Part shown: positions 10,005 through 20,633 of the stretch, piece after piece
Layout of the letters: every line of letters begins with the position of its first letter
Numbering within the stretch: position 1 is the first letter of the stretch
DNA from: Aggregicoccus sp. 17bor-14
GTDB taxonomy: Bacteria > Myxococcota > Myxococcia > Myxococcales > Myxococcaceae
NCBI RefSeq assembly: GCF_009659535.1
Contig: NZ_VJZZ01000006.1
Coordinates: forward strand, 248,001 to 312,000
DNA length: 64,000 nt
Reading direction: 5' to 3'
Position numbers and translations under genes: made by a program
The notes under the pieces: model-generated
The model's database searches: none
What the model was told of the DNA's origin: nothing
The model's input: the letters and a program-made list of their open reading frames with translations, nothing else

Positions 10005-11018
10005 TCATGGGGCGAGAGGGGGGCACGCCGGTGCAGGGGAGGCTGCGCCGGGGGTGAGTCCAGAGGGTGCCGCCTGCTCGGCGCGATACGCAGGAAACTG
10101 TTCCCCCGCGGCCCGCTGTCCGCTCAGCCGCGCGTAGACGGCCGGGTTGCAGACGAGCTCGTGGGTGTAGAAGCACGCCGTCGCGTTGGCGAAGCCGCGC
10201 TTGAAGTGCTCGAGCGCGTCGCCCGGGTGCAGGCCTCCGCCCAGGTGCAGCGTGAGCCCCAACCTCGCGGCGAGCTGGCCCATGGCATTCAGCGTGTTCT
10301 TCGCCGGCGAGAGCGCGAGCGCGGCGCTGGCCGTGCCGCCCACGTAGTAGTGCAGGAAGCCGTCGCTGCGGACCGCGAGCGCCGCGGAGGCGATGTGCCC
10401 CTCGGGCGTGCGCGTGAGGAGCAGCCACGCGGCCGGTGCGCGGAAGGCGTGCGCGAACCACGCGTCCGAGAAGAAGTAGCGCTCGCGCGCGCGGTCCCGG
10501 ACCATGGTCTCGCGGTACACCGCCTTGAATCCCTCCTGCTCTTCGGGCGAGCTCTCGCACACCGGCTTGCAGGTGGTGTCGAAGCCCAGCCGCAGGTTGC
10601 GCCGGATGTGGCGCGCGTGCGACTCGCGCAGGTGCAGGGGCTGCGCCGGGTCCAGCAGGCACACGGGGTTGCGCGCGGTGCCCCCCTCGAAGCAGTGCGG
10701 CTCGCCGAGCCGCTCGCGCACGAAGATGCTCACCAGCCCCGTGTCCTCCCAGTCCACGCAGGCGGGGGGCACCCGGCTCAGGCCGCCGATGCGCGCGCCG
10801 GGAAGCCCGTAGGGCGAGACCGCGTCCAGGAAGGGCGTGCCCTCGATGCGGCGCACCACGAGCGGCAGCCACAGGGCCTCGCCGCCGCGCTCGAGCACCA
10901 GGCTGTGCGTCACCCCCTCGGCGGCGAGGTGCTGCTCGCAGCGGAAGTAGTCCTCGGACATGCACAGCCTTCCGCCGTCCGGGACCAGCACCGCGCTGCA
11001 CCGCCCGCGCGCCGTCAT
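10005..11018 (-). CDS. FemAB/GNAT-like acyltransferase (BioF2-like)
   Basis: A 337-residue protein of the double-GNAT FemAB/BioF2-like type. The first half holds HARHIRRNLRLGFD, the second the conserved strand-helix HYYVGGTASAALALSPAKN followed by the GGGLHPGDALEHFKRGF stretch that closes the fold. FemAB enzymes transfer aminoacyl groups to amines; relatives in exopolysaccharide loci are poorly characterised. The start (ATG 11018) overlaps the stop of the ATP-grasp gene (ATGA), so the pair is translationally coupled and likely works in sequence: one activates a carboxylate, the other transfers an acyl or aminoacyl group. That pairing is inference. The C-terminal 30 residues are Ala/Pro-rich. 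Confidence 0.78.
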   Translation of the reverse strand: MTARGRCSAVLVPDGGRLCMSEDYFRCEQHLAAEGVTHSLVLERGGEALWLPLVVRRIEGTPFLDAVSPYGLPGARIGGLSRVPPACVDWEDTGLVSIFVRERLGEPHCFEGGTARNPVCLLDPAQPLHLRESHARHIRRNLRLGFDTTCKPVCESSPEEQEGFKAVYRETMVRDRARERYFFSDAWFAHAFRAPAAWLLLTRTPEGHIASAALAVRSDGFLHYYVGGTASAALALSPAKNTLNAMGQLAARLGLTLHLGGGLHPGDALEHFKRGFANATACFYTHELVCNPAVYARLSGQRAAGEQFPAYRAEQAAPSGLTPGAASPAPACPPLAP

Positions 11019-12241
11019 CGGCAGTTGCTCGCAGCGGGCTCGCGGGGCACGAGGCCCAGCGCGCCGCGAGGAGGGGGTGGGCTCGAGGCGGGCGGGGGCA
11101 AGGCCACGGGCGCGGAGGCCAGCGCGAGCGGGTCGCGCCCGCGCAGGCAGCGCAGCCGCGCGCGGGCGGAGTCCGCGAAGGTGCACGGGTCCACGAGCAT
11201 GCGGCGCACGAGGCGGCCGCGCTCGCTCCGGTCGAGCGCGGCGTAGCGCAGCAGGGCGGGGCGGAAGAGCGGGTGGTAGTAGATGTCCGCGATCCCGCTC
11301 ACCAGGCGGCGCGGAGGCCCCTCGCCGGGAGGCCGGAGGCACTCGGCGACGAAGTTCAGCCCGCACCAGGCCGAGGCGAGCAGGCTGCGCCAGAAGCGCG
11401 GGTTGCACTCGAGGAGGAAGACCTCGCCCGTCTCCTCCTCGATGCGCGCATCCAGGTTCATCACGCCGTCGTAGCGGCTGTGCGCGGCGAGCGCGAGCGC
11501 GGCGGCCTCCAGCGCCGGGTGCTCGAAGAACTGGATCTCCGAGCCGTCCCCCTTGCGCTGCTGGTAGAGACGGCGCTGGATGGAGAGCGCCCGCACCTGC
11601 CCCCCGCGCGCGAGCAGGTTCACCCCCACGTCCTGGCCGCGCACGTAGCGCTGGGCCACGAGCGGCGCGTGCTGGTAGCGCGGCTCGTCGAGGATCTTGC
11701 GCCGGTAGTCCTCCTCGCTCGTGACGAGCTGCACGCCCTTCGCGCTGCAGGAGTTCACCGGCTTCACCACGAAGGGCAGCCCCAGCGCGCGCGCCGTCTC
11801 GGCGAAGGGGAGGGCGGCCTTCGTGGGGAAGCGCTGCGTGGCCGGCACCTGCAGCCCGCGCGCGGCGCAGAACTGGAAGAAGCTCCACTTGTCCTCCAGC
11901 CGGGCGAGCATCGCCGCGTCCGGCGCGGGGATGGAGGGCGCGTGCAGCTGCGGGCGCAGGCGGCCGAGCAGCCGCGCCGCGCCGCAGTCCGCCGGGACGA
12001 GCACCAGCCCCGGCAGCGTGGCGGCGAGCCCGTTGAGCAGGTGCGCGAAGCCGGCGTCGTCCGGGCCCGAGAAGTCCAGCTCGGCGTAGCCCGCGCACAG
12101 CGCGCTGTAGCGCAGCACGCGCGCGCCGGGGCGGCAGAGCGCGATGCAGTGCGCGTCGCGCGCGGCGTGCAGGGCGAGCAGCACCTGGAGCACGAGCGAG
12201 CTGGCCTCGCCGAGTACCACGAAGTTGGCCCGGGCCCTCAT
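11015..12241 (-). CDS. ATP-grasp family ligase
   Basis: A 408-residue ATP-grasp protein resembling the carbamoyl-phosphate-synthase/PylC branch, which joins a carboxylate to an amine through an acyl phosphate. Visible elements are the first ATP-binding strand FVVKPVNSCSAKGVQLV, the loop around AQRYVRGQDVGVNLLA, and the metal-binding end GEVFLLECNPRFWRSL with its E-x-N-P-R motif. A pre-grasp Rossmann domain occupies residues 1-110 (NFVVLGEASS). AGGAG lies six bases before ATG 12241. It is coupled to the downstream acyltransferase and lies 45 bases from the methyltransferase upstream. Substrate unknown; the tail (residues 375-408) is Pro-rich. Confidence 0.85.
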   Translation of the reverse strand: MRARANFVVLGEASSLVLQVLLALHAARDAHCIALCRPGARVLRYSALCAGYAELDFSGPDDAGFAHLLNGLAATLPGLVLVPADCGAARLLGRLRPQLHAPSIPAPDAAMLARLEDKWSFFQFCAARGLQVPATQRFPTKAALPFAETARALGLPFVVKPVNSCSAKGVQLVTSEEDYRRKILDEPRYQHAPLVAQRYVRGQDVGVNLLARGGQVRALSIQRRLYQQRKGDGSEIQFFEHPALEAAALALAAHSRYDGVMNLDARIEEETGEVFLLECNPRFWRSLLASAWCGLNFVAECLRPPGEGPPRRLVSGIADIYYHPLFRPALLRYAALDRSERGRLVRRMLVDPCTFADSARARLRCLRGRDPLALASAPVALPPPASSPPPPRGALGLVPREPAASNCR

Positions 12242-12286
12242 GCACTGCTCCTTGCGGCGCCCGCGCGGGGCGCGCGCGCCGCGGCC

Positions 12287-13042
12287 TCAGCCCTGCGCCG
12301 GCGCCGCGAGCCCTGCCCCGTAGACGGCGAGCCGGCGCACGCCGGGCCGCAGCGGGTCCATGGGCGAGTTGCCCTCGAAGAGGAGGCGGAAGCCGGGGCG
12401 CCCCTCGAGCGCTGCCCGGCCCATGGGGTTGCTGTAGACGAGCAGCAGCTGCCGCGGCGCCTGGCGGAGGCTCTCCTCGAGGTGGTCCAGGAAGCCACGC
12501 AGGTCCTCGCCGACGAAGGGGTTGTAGAGGAAGGCCACCAGGTCGCCCGCGGGCAGGACGGCGCGCGTCGCGTCGCCGAGCTGCAGCTGCACGCGGCCGC
12601 AGCGGCGCGGGCCCACGTAGCGCTGCAGGTTGCGCTGCGCCGTCGCGTGCAGCGCCGGGCTCAGCTCCACGCCGGCCACCTCGCGGAACGGGTAGCCCAT
12701 GGCGAGCAGCACCGCGCGGCCCTTGCCGGAGCCCACGTCCAGGAAGCTCCAGCGCTCGAGCGGGCGCGGGACGAGGCCCATGGCGAAGTGGAAGTGCTTC
12801 ACCGCGATGGGCCAGTAGCGCGAGCGCCCGTGCGCGTCGTGGATGGGCTCGGTGAGCAGCTCGCGCAGCCGCACGTCGTCGTGGGTGTCCACCCCGTGCG
12901 CCCGGTCGAAGTCCAGCCGGGTGGCGGCCACGAGGCTGCGCAGCGTGTAGCCCACCACCCGGCGCCCCTTGCGGTAGAGGCCCGGCGCGGCGGGAGGGGC
13001 CTTCAGGGGCGCTGCGGGAGAGACGCGCTGGGTGTCAGGCAC
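12287..13042 (-). CDS. SAM-dependent class I methyltransferase
   Basis: A 251-residue Rossmann-fold methyltransferase. Motif I is WSFLDVGSGKGRAVLLA (near residues 98-114), followed by the acidic strand end VAGVELSPAL that would bind the SAM ribose, and a third segment VQLQLGDATRAVLP; the post-motif FLYNPF occupies the catalytic-loop position. A GTG start at 13042 is supported by AGGAG six bases upstream. It heads the minus-strand unit methyltransferase, ATP-grasp, acyltransferase. The methyl acceptor is unknown; the context suggests a sugar or its substituent. Confidence 0.87.
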   Translation of the reverse strand: MPDTQRVSPAAPLKAPPAAPGLYRKGRRVVGYTLRSLVAATRLDFDRAHGVDTHDDVRLRELLTEPIHDAHGRSRYWPIAVKHFHFAMGLVPRPLERWSFLDVGSGKGRAVLLAMGYPFREVAGVELSPALHATAQRNLQRYVGPRRCGRVQLQLGDATRAVLPAGDLVAFLYNPFVGEDLRGFLDHLEESLRQAPRQLLLVYSNPMGRAALEGRPGFRLLFEGNSPMDPLRPGVRRLAVYGAGLAAPAQG

Positions 13043-13329
13043 GGCAGGCTCCTTGCCCGGCGGAACCGGACTCGACGGAAGCGAAGGTAGCGGCGTGCCA
13101 CCGCACGTTCATCCGGTCCTCCGGTCGAAGACGCGGGCGGCGCGCGGCGCGCGCGCCTTGCTGCGCGACGGGCGAAATTCCCACCCCCGCCCGCGGGCCG
13201 AGAGGCGTGCTGCTCCCTCCGTCCCCCGGCGACCCCGCCCCGGCGTGCCTGTGATTGCGGTACAGCTTCCGGCTTCTCTCCGGGGCGCACAGCCTGAGGC
13301 CACCAGCCCTTCACCCGGAGCAGCTCCAG

Positions 13330-14577
13330 ATGGCCCCTGATCACACCCCGGTCGCCGTGGTGGGCGCAGGCCCCTACGGCCTGTCCCTCTCTGCCCACCT
13401 GAGCGCGCAGCACACCGCGCACCGCATCTTCGGGCGGCCCATGTCCATGTGGAGCGAGCGGATGCCGAAGGGCATGCTGCTCAAGAGCGAGGGCTTCGCC
13501 TCGAACCTGAGCACGCCGGACGGCGGCCACACCCTGCGCGACTTCTGCCGCGCGGAGGGACGCGAGTACCAGGACCTCGGCGCGCCCGTGCGGCTCGACA
13601 CCTTCGTGGACTACGGGCGCTGGTTCCAGCAGCAGCGGGCGCCGCACGTGGAGCCGCTGGACGTGGTCGCGCTCGAGCGCGAGCGGGGGCGCTTCCGGCT
13701 GCGGCTCTCGGACGGAGCCGAGCTGACGGCGGACCGGGTGGTGCTGGCGGTGGGGGTGGGCTCCTTCGCCCACGTGCCGCCGGAGCTCGCCGGGCTGCCC
13801 GCGCGCTACGTCTCGCACAGCAGCGCGCACCACGACCTGAGCCGCTTCGCCGGCAAGGACGTGGCGCTGGTGGGCGGCGGGCAGGCGGCGCTGGAGACGG
13901 CGGCGCTCCTGGCGGAGGCGGGCGCCCGGCCCCAGGTGCTCGTGCGCAAGAGCGCGGTGCACTGGAACGAGTCCTCCCAGGGGCGCTCGCTGTGGGCGCG
14001 CCTGTGCGCGCCCCACACGGGGCTGGGCGCGGGCTGGAAGCTCACCGTGTACCTGCGGGTGCCGGGCGTCTTCCGCTACCTGCCCGTGGACCGGCGCGCC
14101 GAGATCGTCCGCACGAAGCTGGGCCCCGCCGGCGCGTGGTGGCTGAAGGAGCGCGTGGTGGACCGGGTGCCGGTGCGCTGCGCCATGGCGCCGAGCGGGC
14201 TCACGCTCGCGGGCGAGCGGGTGCGGGTGCACACGCAGTGCGGCGAGGAGGTGGAGGTGGACCACGTGATGGCGGCCACCGGCTTCCGCATGGACCTGGC
14301 GAAGCTCGGCTTCCTCGCCGCGCCCCTGCGCGCCGAGCTGCGGACCGAGCGCGGCTTCCCGCAGCTCTCGCGCCACTTCGAGTCCAGCGTGCCCGGCCTC
14401 TACTTCGTGGGGCTGCCGGCGGCGCTCGAGTACGGGCCCATGCAGCGCTTCGTGTACGGCGCCCGGCTCGCGGCCCGGCGGGTGAGCGCGGGGCTCGAGG
14501 GCGCACGCGCCCAGGGCGCCGCGCGCGCCCGGGAGCCGGCACGCGCCCCGGGCGCAGCCCCCGCCCCGAGCGCCTAG
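13330..14577 (+). CDS. FAD/NAD(P)-binding oxidoreductase (monooxygenase-like)
   Basis: A 415-residue two-dinucleotide-domain flavoprotein. The FAD-binding motif is VAVVGAGPYGLSLSAHL (residues 5-21) and the NAD(P) motif is VALVGGGQAALETAALL near residue 180; ATGFRMDLAKLGF marks the ATG segment closing FAD binding. The arrangement fits the flavin monooxygenase/lysine N-hydroxylase-like group. ATG 13330 with CGGAG nine bases upstream was chosen over a longer reading. It is transcribed divergently from the methyltransferase and ends 4 bp inside the convergent dehydratase gene (shared CTAG). Substrate unknown; it may act with the neighbouring tailoring enzymes (inferred). The tail after residue 385 is Ala/Pro/Arg-rich. 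Confidence 0.85.
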   Translation: MAPDHTPVAVVGAGPYGLSLSAHLSAQHTAHRIFGRPMSMWSERMPKGMLLKSEGFASNLSTPDGGHTLRDFCRAEGREYQDLGAPVRLDTFVDYGRWFQQQRAPHVEPLDVVALERERGRFRLRLSDGAELTADRVVLAVGVGSFAHVPPELAGLPARYVSHSSAHHDLSRFAGKDVALVGGGQAALETAALLAEAGARPQVLVRKSAVHWNESSQGRSLWARLCAPHTGLGAGWKLTVYLRVPGVFRYLPVDRRAEIVRTKLGPAGAWWLKERVVDRVPVRCAMAPSGLTLAGERVRVHTQCGEEVEVDHVMAATGFRMDLAKLGFLAAPLRAELRTERGFPQLSRHFESSVPGLYFVGLPAALEYGPMQRFVYGARLAARRVSAGLEGARAQGAARAREPARAPGAAPAPSA

Positions 14578-16577
14578 GGCGTCGCGGCCTCGCCCTGCGG
14601 CGGAGCGTCCCACCAGCCGGCGGCCGCGGCAGGCGCCGGCCGCTCGAGCGCGCGCGGCTCCGCGGGCGCAGGGGCCGTGCCGGTGGCCGCGGTGGCCGCG
14701 GGCAGCAGCCCCGCGGGCGTGTAGCTGGGCACGAGCTGGCCGAGCTCCCGCCTCACGGCGCTCGCGTCCCCCGCCTGCGCGGCGAGGTGCAGCGGCCCGA
14801 GCTGGAGCAGGAAGTCCTCCGGGGGCGGCGGGCTGTGCGCCACGCAGATGCGGTCGCGCACCAGGTGGCTGCTCTCCTCCTCCTCGGTGAGCAGGCACTC
14901 GGTGAGCTTCTCGCCGGGGCGCAGCCCGGTGAAGACGATGGGGATGTCCTTGCCGGGGACCAGGCCCGCCATGGTGACCATGTTCTCGGCGAGCTCGGCG
15001 ATGCGCACGGGCACGCCCATGTCCAGCACGCACAGCTCTCCGTAGCCCCCCAGCCCGGCGAGCATCAACAGGCCCACCGCCTCGGGGATGGTCATGAAGT
15101 AGCGGGTGCAGTCGGGGTGGGTGATGGTGATGGGGCCGCCGCGCTGGATCTGCTCCTTGAAGAGCGGCACCACGCTGCCCGCCGAGCCGAGCACGTTGCC
15201 GAAGCGCACCGCGGTGAAGGCGGTGCCCGAGCGGCTCGCCACGGCCCGCACCACCATCTCGGCGAGCCGCTTCGAGGCGCCCATGACGGAGCTGGGGTGC
15301 ACCGCCTTGTCCGTGGAGATGAGCACGAAGCGCTCCACCCCGCAGGCGTGCGCCATGCGCGCGACGTTGAGGGTGCCGAAGACGTTGTTCTTCACCGCCT
15401 CCTCGGGCGCGCGCTCCATCAGCGGCACGTGCTTGTGCGCCGCCGCGTGGAACACGTAGTGCGGGGCGTGCTCGCGCCCCAGCCGCAGCAGCCGCCCGCG
15501 GTCGCGGATGTCCGCCACGATGGCGCTGATGGCGAGCTGCGGGTGGCGCTCCTCCAGCCGGCGCGCGAGCAGGTAGAGCTCGTTCTCGTTCATGTCCAGC
15601 AGCACCAGGGACGCGGGCGCGAGGCTGGCCACCTGGCGCGCGAGCTCGCTGCCGATGGAGCCCGCCGCCCCCGTGATGAGGATGCGCCGGCCGGCGACGA
15701 GCCGCTGCAGCTCCCGGGCGTCGAAGGCCACCGCGTCGCGCGGCAGCAGGTGCTCGGGGCTGAGATCGTGCAGCATCGAGGCGCTGAGGCGCTGGCCCTC
15801 CTCGGCGAGCGAGGCGGGCATGATCTTGAAGCTCACGCTCTGGCGGCGGCACAGCCCCAGCAGCTCGCGCAGCCGCTCGGGGGGCAGCTTCGGGATGGCG
15901 ATGAGCACCTGGCCCACGCCGTGGCGCGCGATCAGCTCCGGCAGGCGCGAGAGCGGCCCGAGCACCGGCTTGCCGTGCAGGCAGGTGCCGTGCTTCGCCC
16001 GGTCGTCGTCCACCAGCCCGACGACGTGGAAGCAGCAGCCCGCGTTGTGCTGCAGGTCGTGCAGCAGCAGCTCGCCCGCGTTGCCCGCCCCCACGATGAG
16101 GGTGCGGTGCTTGCCCGTGTCGCGCGCGCGCTGCTGGTCCAGCTGCCACAGCCACATCATGCGCGGGGCGAAGCGGTAGGCGCCCAGCAGCCCCGTGGTG
16201 GAGAGGAGCTCCAGCGCGAGCACCGAGGAGGGCCAGCGCGGCAGCCCGAGCGCCGCGCGCGCGGCCTCGAAGAGCAGCGTGCCCAGCGCGCCCGCCAGCA
16301 CCAGCCTCCCGGCCTCGTTGAGCCCCGCGCCGTGGAAGGACCAGCGGTGCAGCCCGAGCCCCCCCAGCGCGGCGGCCCGCGCCGCGAGCAGCAGCGGCAG
16401 CCCCTGCCCCAGCACCCGCACCCAGTGTCCGGGCACCGCCCCGTCGAAGCGCAGCACCGCCGCGTTCACCAGCGAGGCGGCCGTGAGGGCCAGGTCGAGC
16501 AGCAGCACCACCGGAGGGCGCAGGTGGGGAGACAGGTGGAGGGCGCGGCCCTGCCGCGCCCGCAGTGAGTCGGCCAT
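14574..16577 (-). CDS. PglF-like membrane-bound UDP-GlcNAc 4,6-dehydratase
   Basis: A 667-residue nucleoside-diphosphate-sugar dehydratase. Four N-terminal membrane helices (about 20-140) are followed by a CoA-binding-like Rossmann domain (TLIVGAGNAGELLL, 159-172) and the SDR domain with ILITGAAGSIGSELARQ (299-315). In the active site STDKAVHPSSVMGASK the usual Tyr is Met (M432) with K436, as expected for PglF/FlaA1-type enzymes. The product would be a 4-keto-6-deoxy sugar, the substrate of the PglE-like enzyme near 1 kb. The start at 16577 directly precedes the first helix. An Ala/Pro tail of some 50 residues extends past the usual end. Confidence 0.93.
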   Translation of the reverse strand: MADSLRARQGRALHLSPHLRPPVVLLLDLALTAASLVNAAVLRFDGAVPGHWVRVLGQGLPLLLAARAAALGGLGLHRWSFHGAGLNEAGRLVLAGALGTLLFEAARAALGLPRWPSSVLALELLSTTGLLGAYRFAPRMMWLWQLDQQRARDTGKHRTLIVGAGNAGELLLHDLQHNAGCCFHVVGLVDDDRAKHGTCLHGKPVLGPLSRLPELIARHGVGQVLIAIPKLPPERLRELLGLCRRQSVSFKIMPASLAEEGQRLSASMLHDLSPEHLLPRDAVAFDARELQRLVAGRRILITGAAGSIGSELARQVASLAPASLVLLDMNENELYLLARRLEERHPQLAISAIVADIRDRGRLLRLGREHAPHYVFHAAAHKHVPLMERAPEEAVKNNVFGTLNVARMAHACGVERFVLISTDKAVHPSSVMGASKRLAEMVVRAVASRSGTAFTAVRFGNVLGSAGSVVPLFKEQIQRGGPITITHPDCTRYFMTIPEAVGLLMLAGLGGYGELCVLDMGVPVRIAELAENMVTMAGLVPGKDIPIVFTGLRPGEKLTECLLTEEEESSHLVRDRICVAHSPPPPEDFLLQLGPLHLAAQAGDASAVRRELGQLVPSYTPAGLLPAATAATGTAPAPAEPRALERPAPAAAAGWWDAPPQGEAATP

Positions 16578-16741
16578 GTGTGCTCTCGCGCGTTGCCCCC
16601 GGGGGAGGGGACGAAGGGACACCCGCCCTGTGCGGTGCAGGGAAGCTGAGCCGTTGGGCAGCGGATACCAACCTGTCCAAAGAGGCGTTGAACGCGGAGG
16701 CACCTGCACCTTGGGGCAGGAGCGGGGCCGGGCGCTGCGGC

Positions 16742-18019
16742 TCAATCGGGGTGCGGGGGGGCCGTGCGCCATGCTCGAGCGGCACCTGCGACGCTGCGGT
16801 CCCACCTCCGCCGCGGCTGCCCCGCGCCGGGCGCGCCGCGCCGCGCCACGGCGGGCTGCACGGGCAGCCCCCGGCGGGCCAGCAGCGCACGGTAGACCTG
16901 GAGGGTCGCCTCGCAGAGCACCTCGGGCCGGAAGTCTCGCAGCATGCGCGCGCGGCCCGCCTCGCCGTGCCGGCGCCGCAGGGAGGGGGAGGCAAGGTAG
17001 CGCGCGAGCGCCGCTGCGAGCGCCCGCGCATCGCCCACCGGCACCATCTCGCCCGTCACCCCCGCCTGCACCGAGTCCACGCACCCCGTCACCTGCGCCG
17101 TCACCACCGGCAGCCCCATGGCCGCCGCCTCCGCGTTCACCATCCCGAAGCCCTCGCGGTGGGAGGGCAGCGCCACCACGTCCATCGCGGCGTAGAGCGG
17201 AGGCACGTCCAGGGTCACGCCCGCCAGGTGCACGCGCGGGTCCTGCCGCAGGGCCTCGAGCACGCCCGCGGGCACGGGGTCCATGGGCTCCGGCGCGCCC
17301 ACCACCAGCAGGTGCGCCGTGGGGAAGCGCTCGCGCAGCTCGCCCCACGCCGAGGCGAGCTCGCCCACGCCCTTGTCGCGCACGATGCGCCCGACGAAGC
17401 CCACCACGGGGGCGTCCTCGGGGATGCCCAGGCGCCGGCGCGTGGCGGCGCGCGCGGGGAGGTGGCGCGAGGGGTCGAAGTGGCCGGCCGCGTCCACCCC
17501 CGCCACGCTCCCGTGCCCGGGGACCTGCAGCTTGTGCGCGGGCACCAGGCGCTCGCGCAGCGCCACCGCACGCAGCGAGCCGCTCACGCACAGCACCTGG
17601 TGGGCGAGTGAGCACGACAGGCGCTCGGTGCAGCGCAGCAGCAGCCGCTTCCTCCCGCGCGCGGTCTCCAGGGGCAGCCCGTGCAGGTGGTAGATGCACA
17701 CCGGCACCCCGGCGAGCCGGCCGGCGAGCATGCCCAGCAGCCCCCCCTTGGGGGTGTGCGCGTGCACCACCTGCGGGCGCTCGCGGCGCAGCAGCCGCAC
17801 CAGCTGGGCGAGCGAGGCGAGGTCCTGGAGCGGCGTCACGGCGCGCGCCATGGGCACGCCGAAGCAGGGCACGCCCTCGCGGGCGGCGAAGTCGGTGAGC
17901 GCCTTGCCCGGCGCCGCCACCGCCCCCACCCACAGCCCCTGCGCCCGCTGGTAGGCGAGGTGGCCCCGCAGGAACAGCAGCGTGGCGGGCACCGTGGTGA
18001 CGTGGAGGACGCGCAGCAT
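16742..18019 (-). CDS. Glycosyltransferase family 4 (PglA-like)
   Basis: A 425-residue GT-B glycosyltransferase. The N-terminal domain has VVHAHTPKGGLLGMLAGRLAG and YHLHGLP, typical of enzymes acting on undecaprenyl-diphosphate-linked first sugars such as PglA. The donor domain shows APVVGFVGRIVRDKGV, LLVVGAPEP and the EX7E motif in SHREGFGMVNAEAAA. I chose ATG 18019 because the first beta strand (MLRVLHVTTVPATLLFLRGHL) begins there; an in-frame ATG at 18058 is possible. It probably adds the second sugar after the PglC-like step (inferred from family and context). The C-terminal 40 residues are Arg/Ala/Pro-rich. Confidence 0.9.
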   Translation of the reverse strand: MLRVLHVTTVPATLLFLRGHLAYQRAQGLWVGAVAAPGKALTDFAAREGVPCFGVPMARAVTPLQDLASLAQLVRLLRRERPQVVHAHTPKGGLLGMLAGRLAGVPVCIYHLHGLPLETARGRKRLLLRCTERLSCSLAHQVLCVSGSLRAVALRERLVPAHKLQVPGHGSVAGVDAAGHFDPSRHLPARAATRRRLGIPEDAPVVGFVGRIVRDKGVGELASAWGELRERFPTAHLLVVGAPEPMDPVPAGVLEALRQDPRVHLAGVTLDVPPLYAAMDVVALPSHREGFGMVNAEAAAMGLPVVTAQVTGCVDSVQAGVTGEMVPVGDARALAAALARYLASPSLRRRHGEAGRARMLRDFRPEVLCEATLQVYRALLARRGLPVQPAVARRGAPGAGQPRRRWDRSVAGAARAWRTAPPHPD

Positions 18020-18145
18020 GTACGGCGCACGGTGCGTGCGCCCGGGCCCCACCCCCACTGTCCCCGGAGGCAGGGGCCCCCTCTCGCTCGCTGCGCAAGG
18101 GGCCCTGCTGCTCCGCCCGGGAGCGGAGCGCGCCCCGGCTCCTGC

Positions 18146-20551
<2,406 letters not shown>

Positions 20552-20633
20552 GGGGGCCACCCTAGCGCCGCCTCCCGCCCGAGCGAACCGCTTCTTGGCG
20601 CGGCCCGTGTGCCCCGCCTGGCCGCCCGGCCCG

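Noticed and set aside
10005-11018. FemAB-like gene as a sign of an exosortase/PEP-CTERM exopolysaccharide locus
   Set aside because: No exosortase, PEP-CTERM protein or EpsH-like membrane protein is present in the window; the locus has Wzx/Wzy genes instead.
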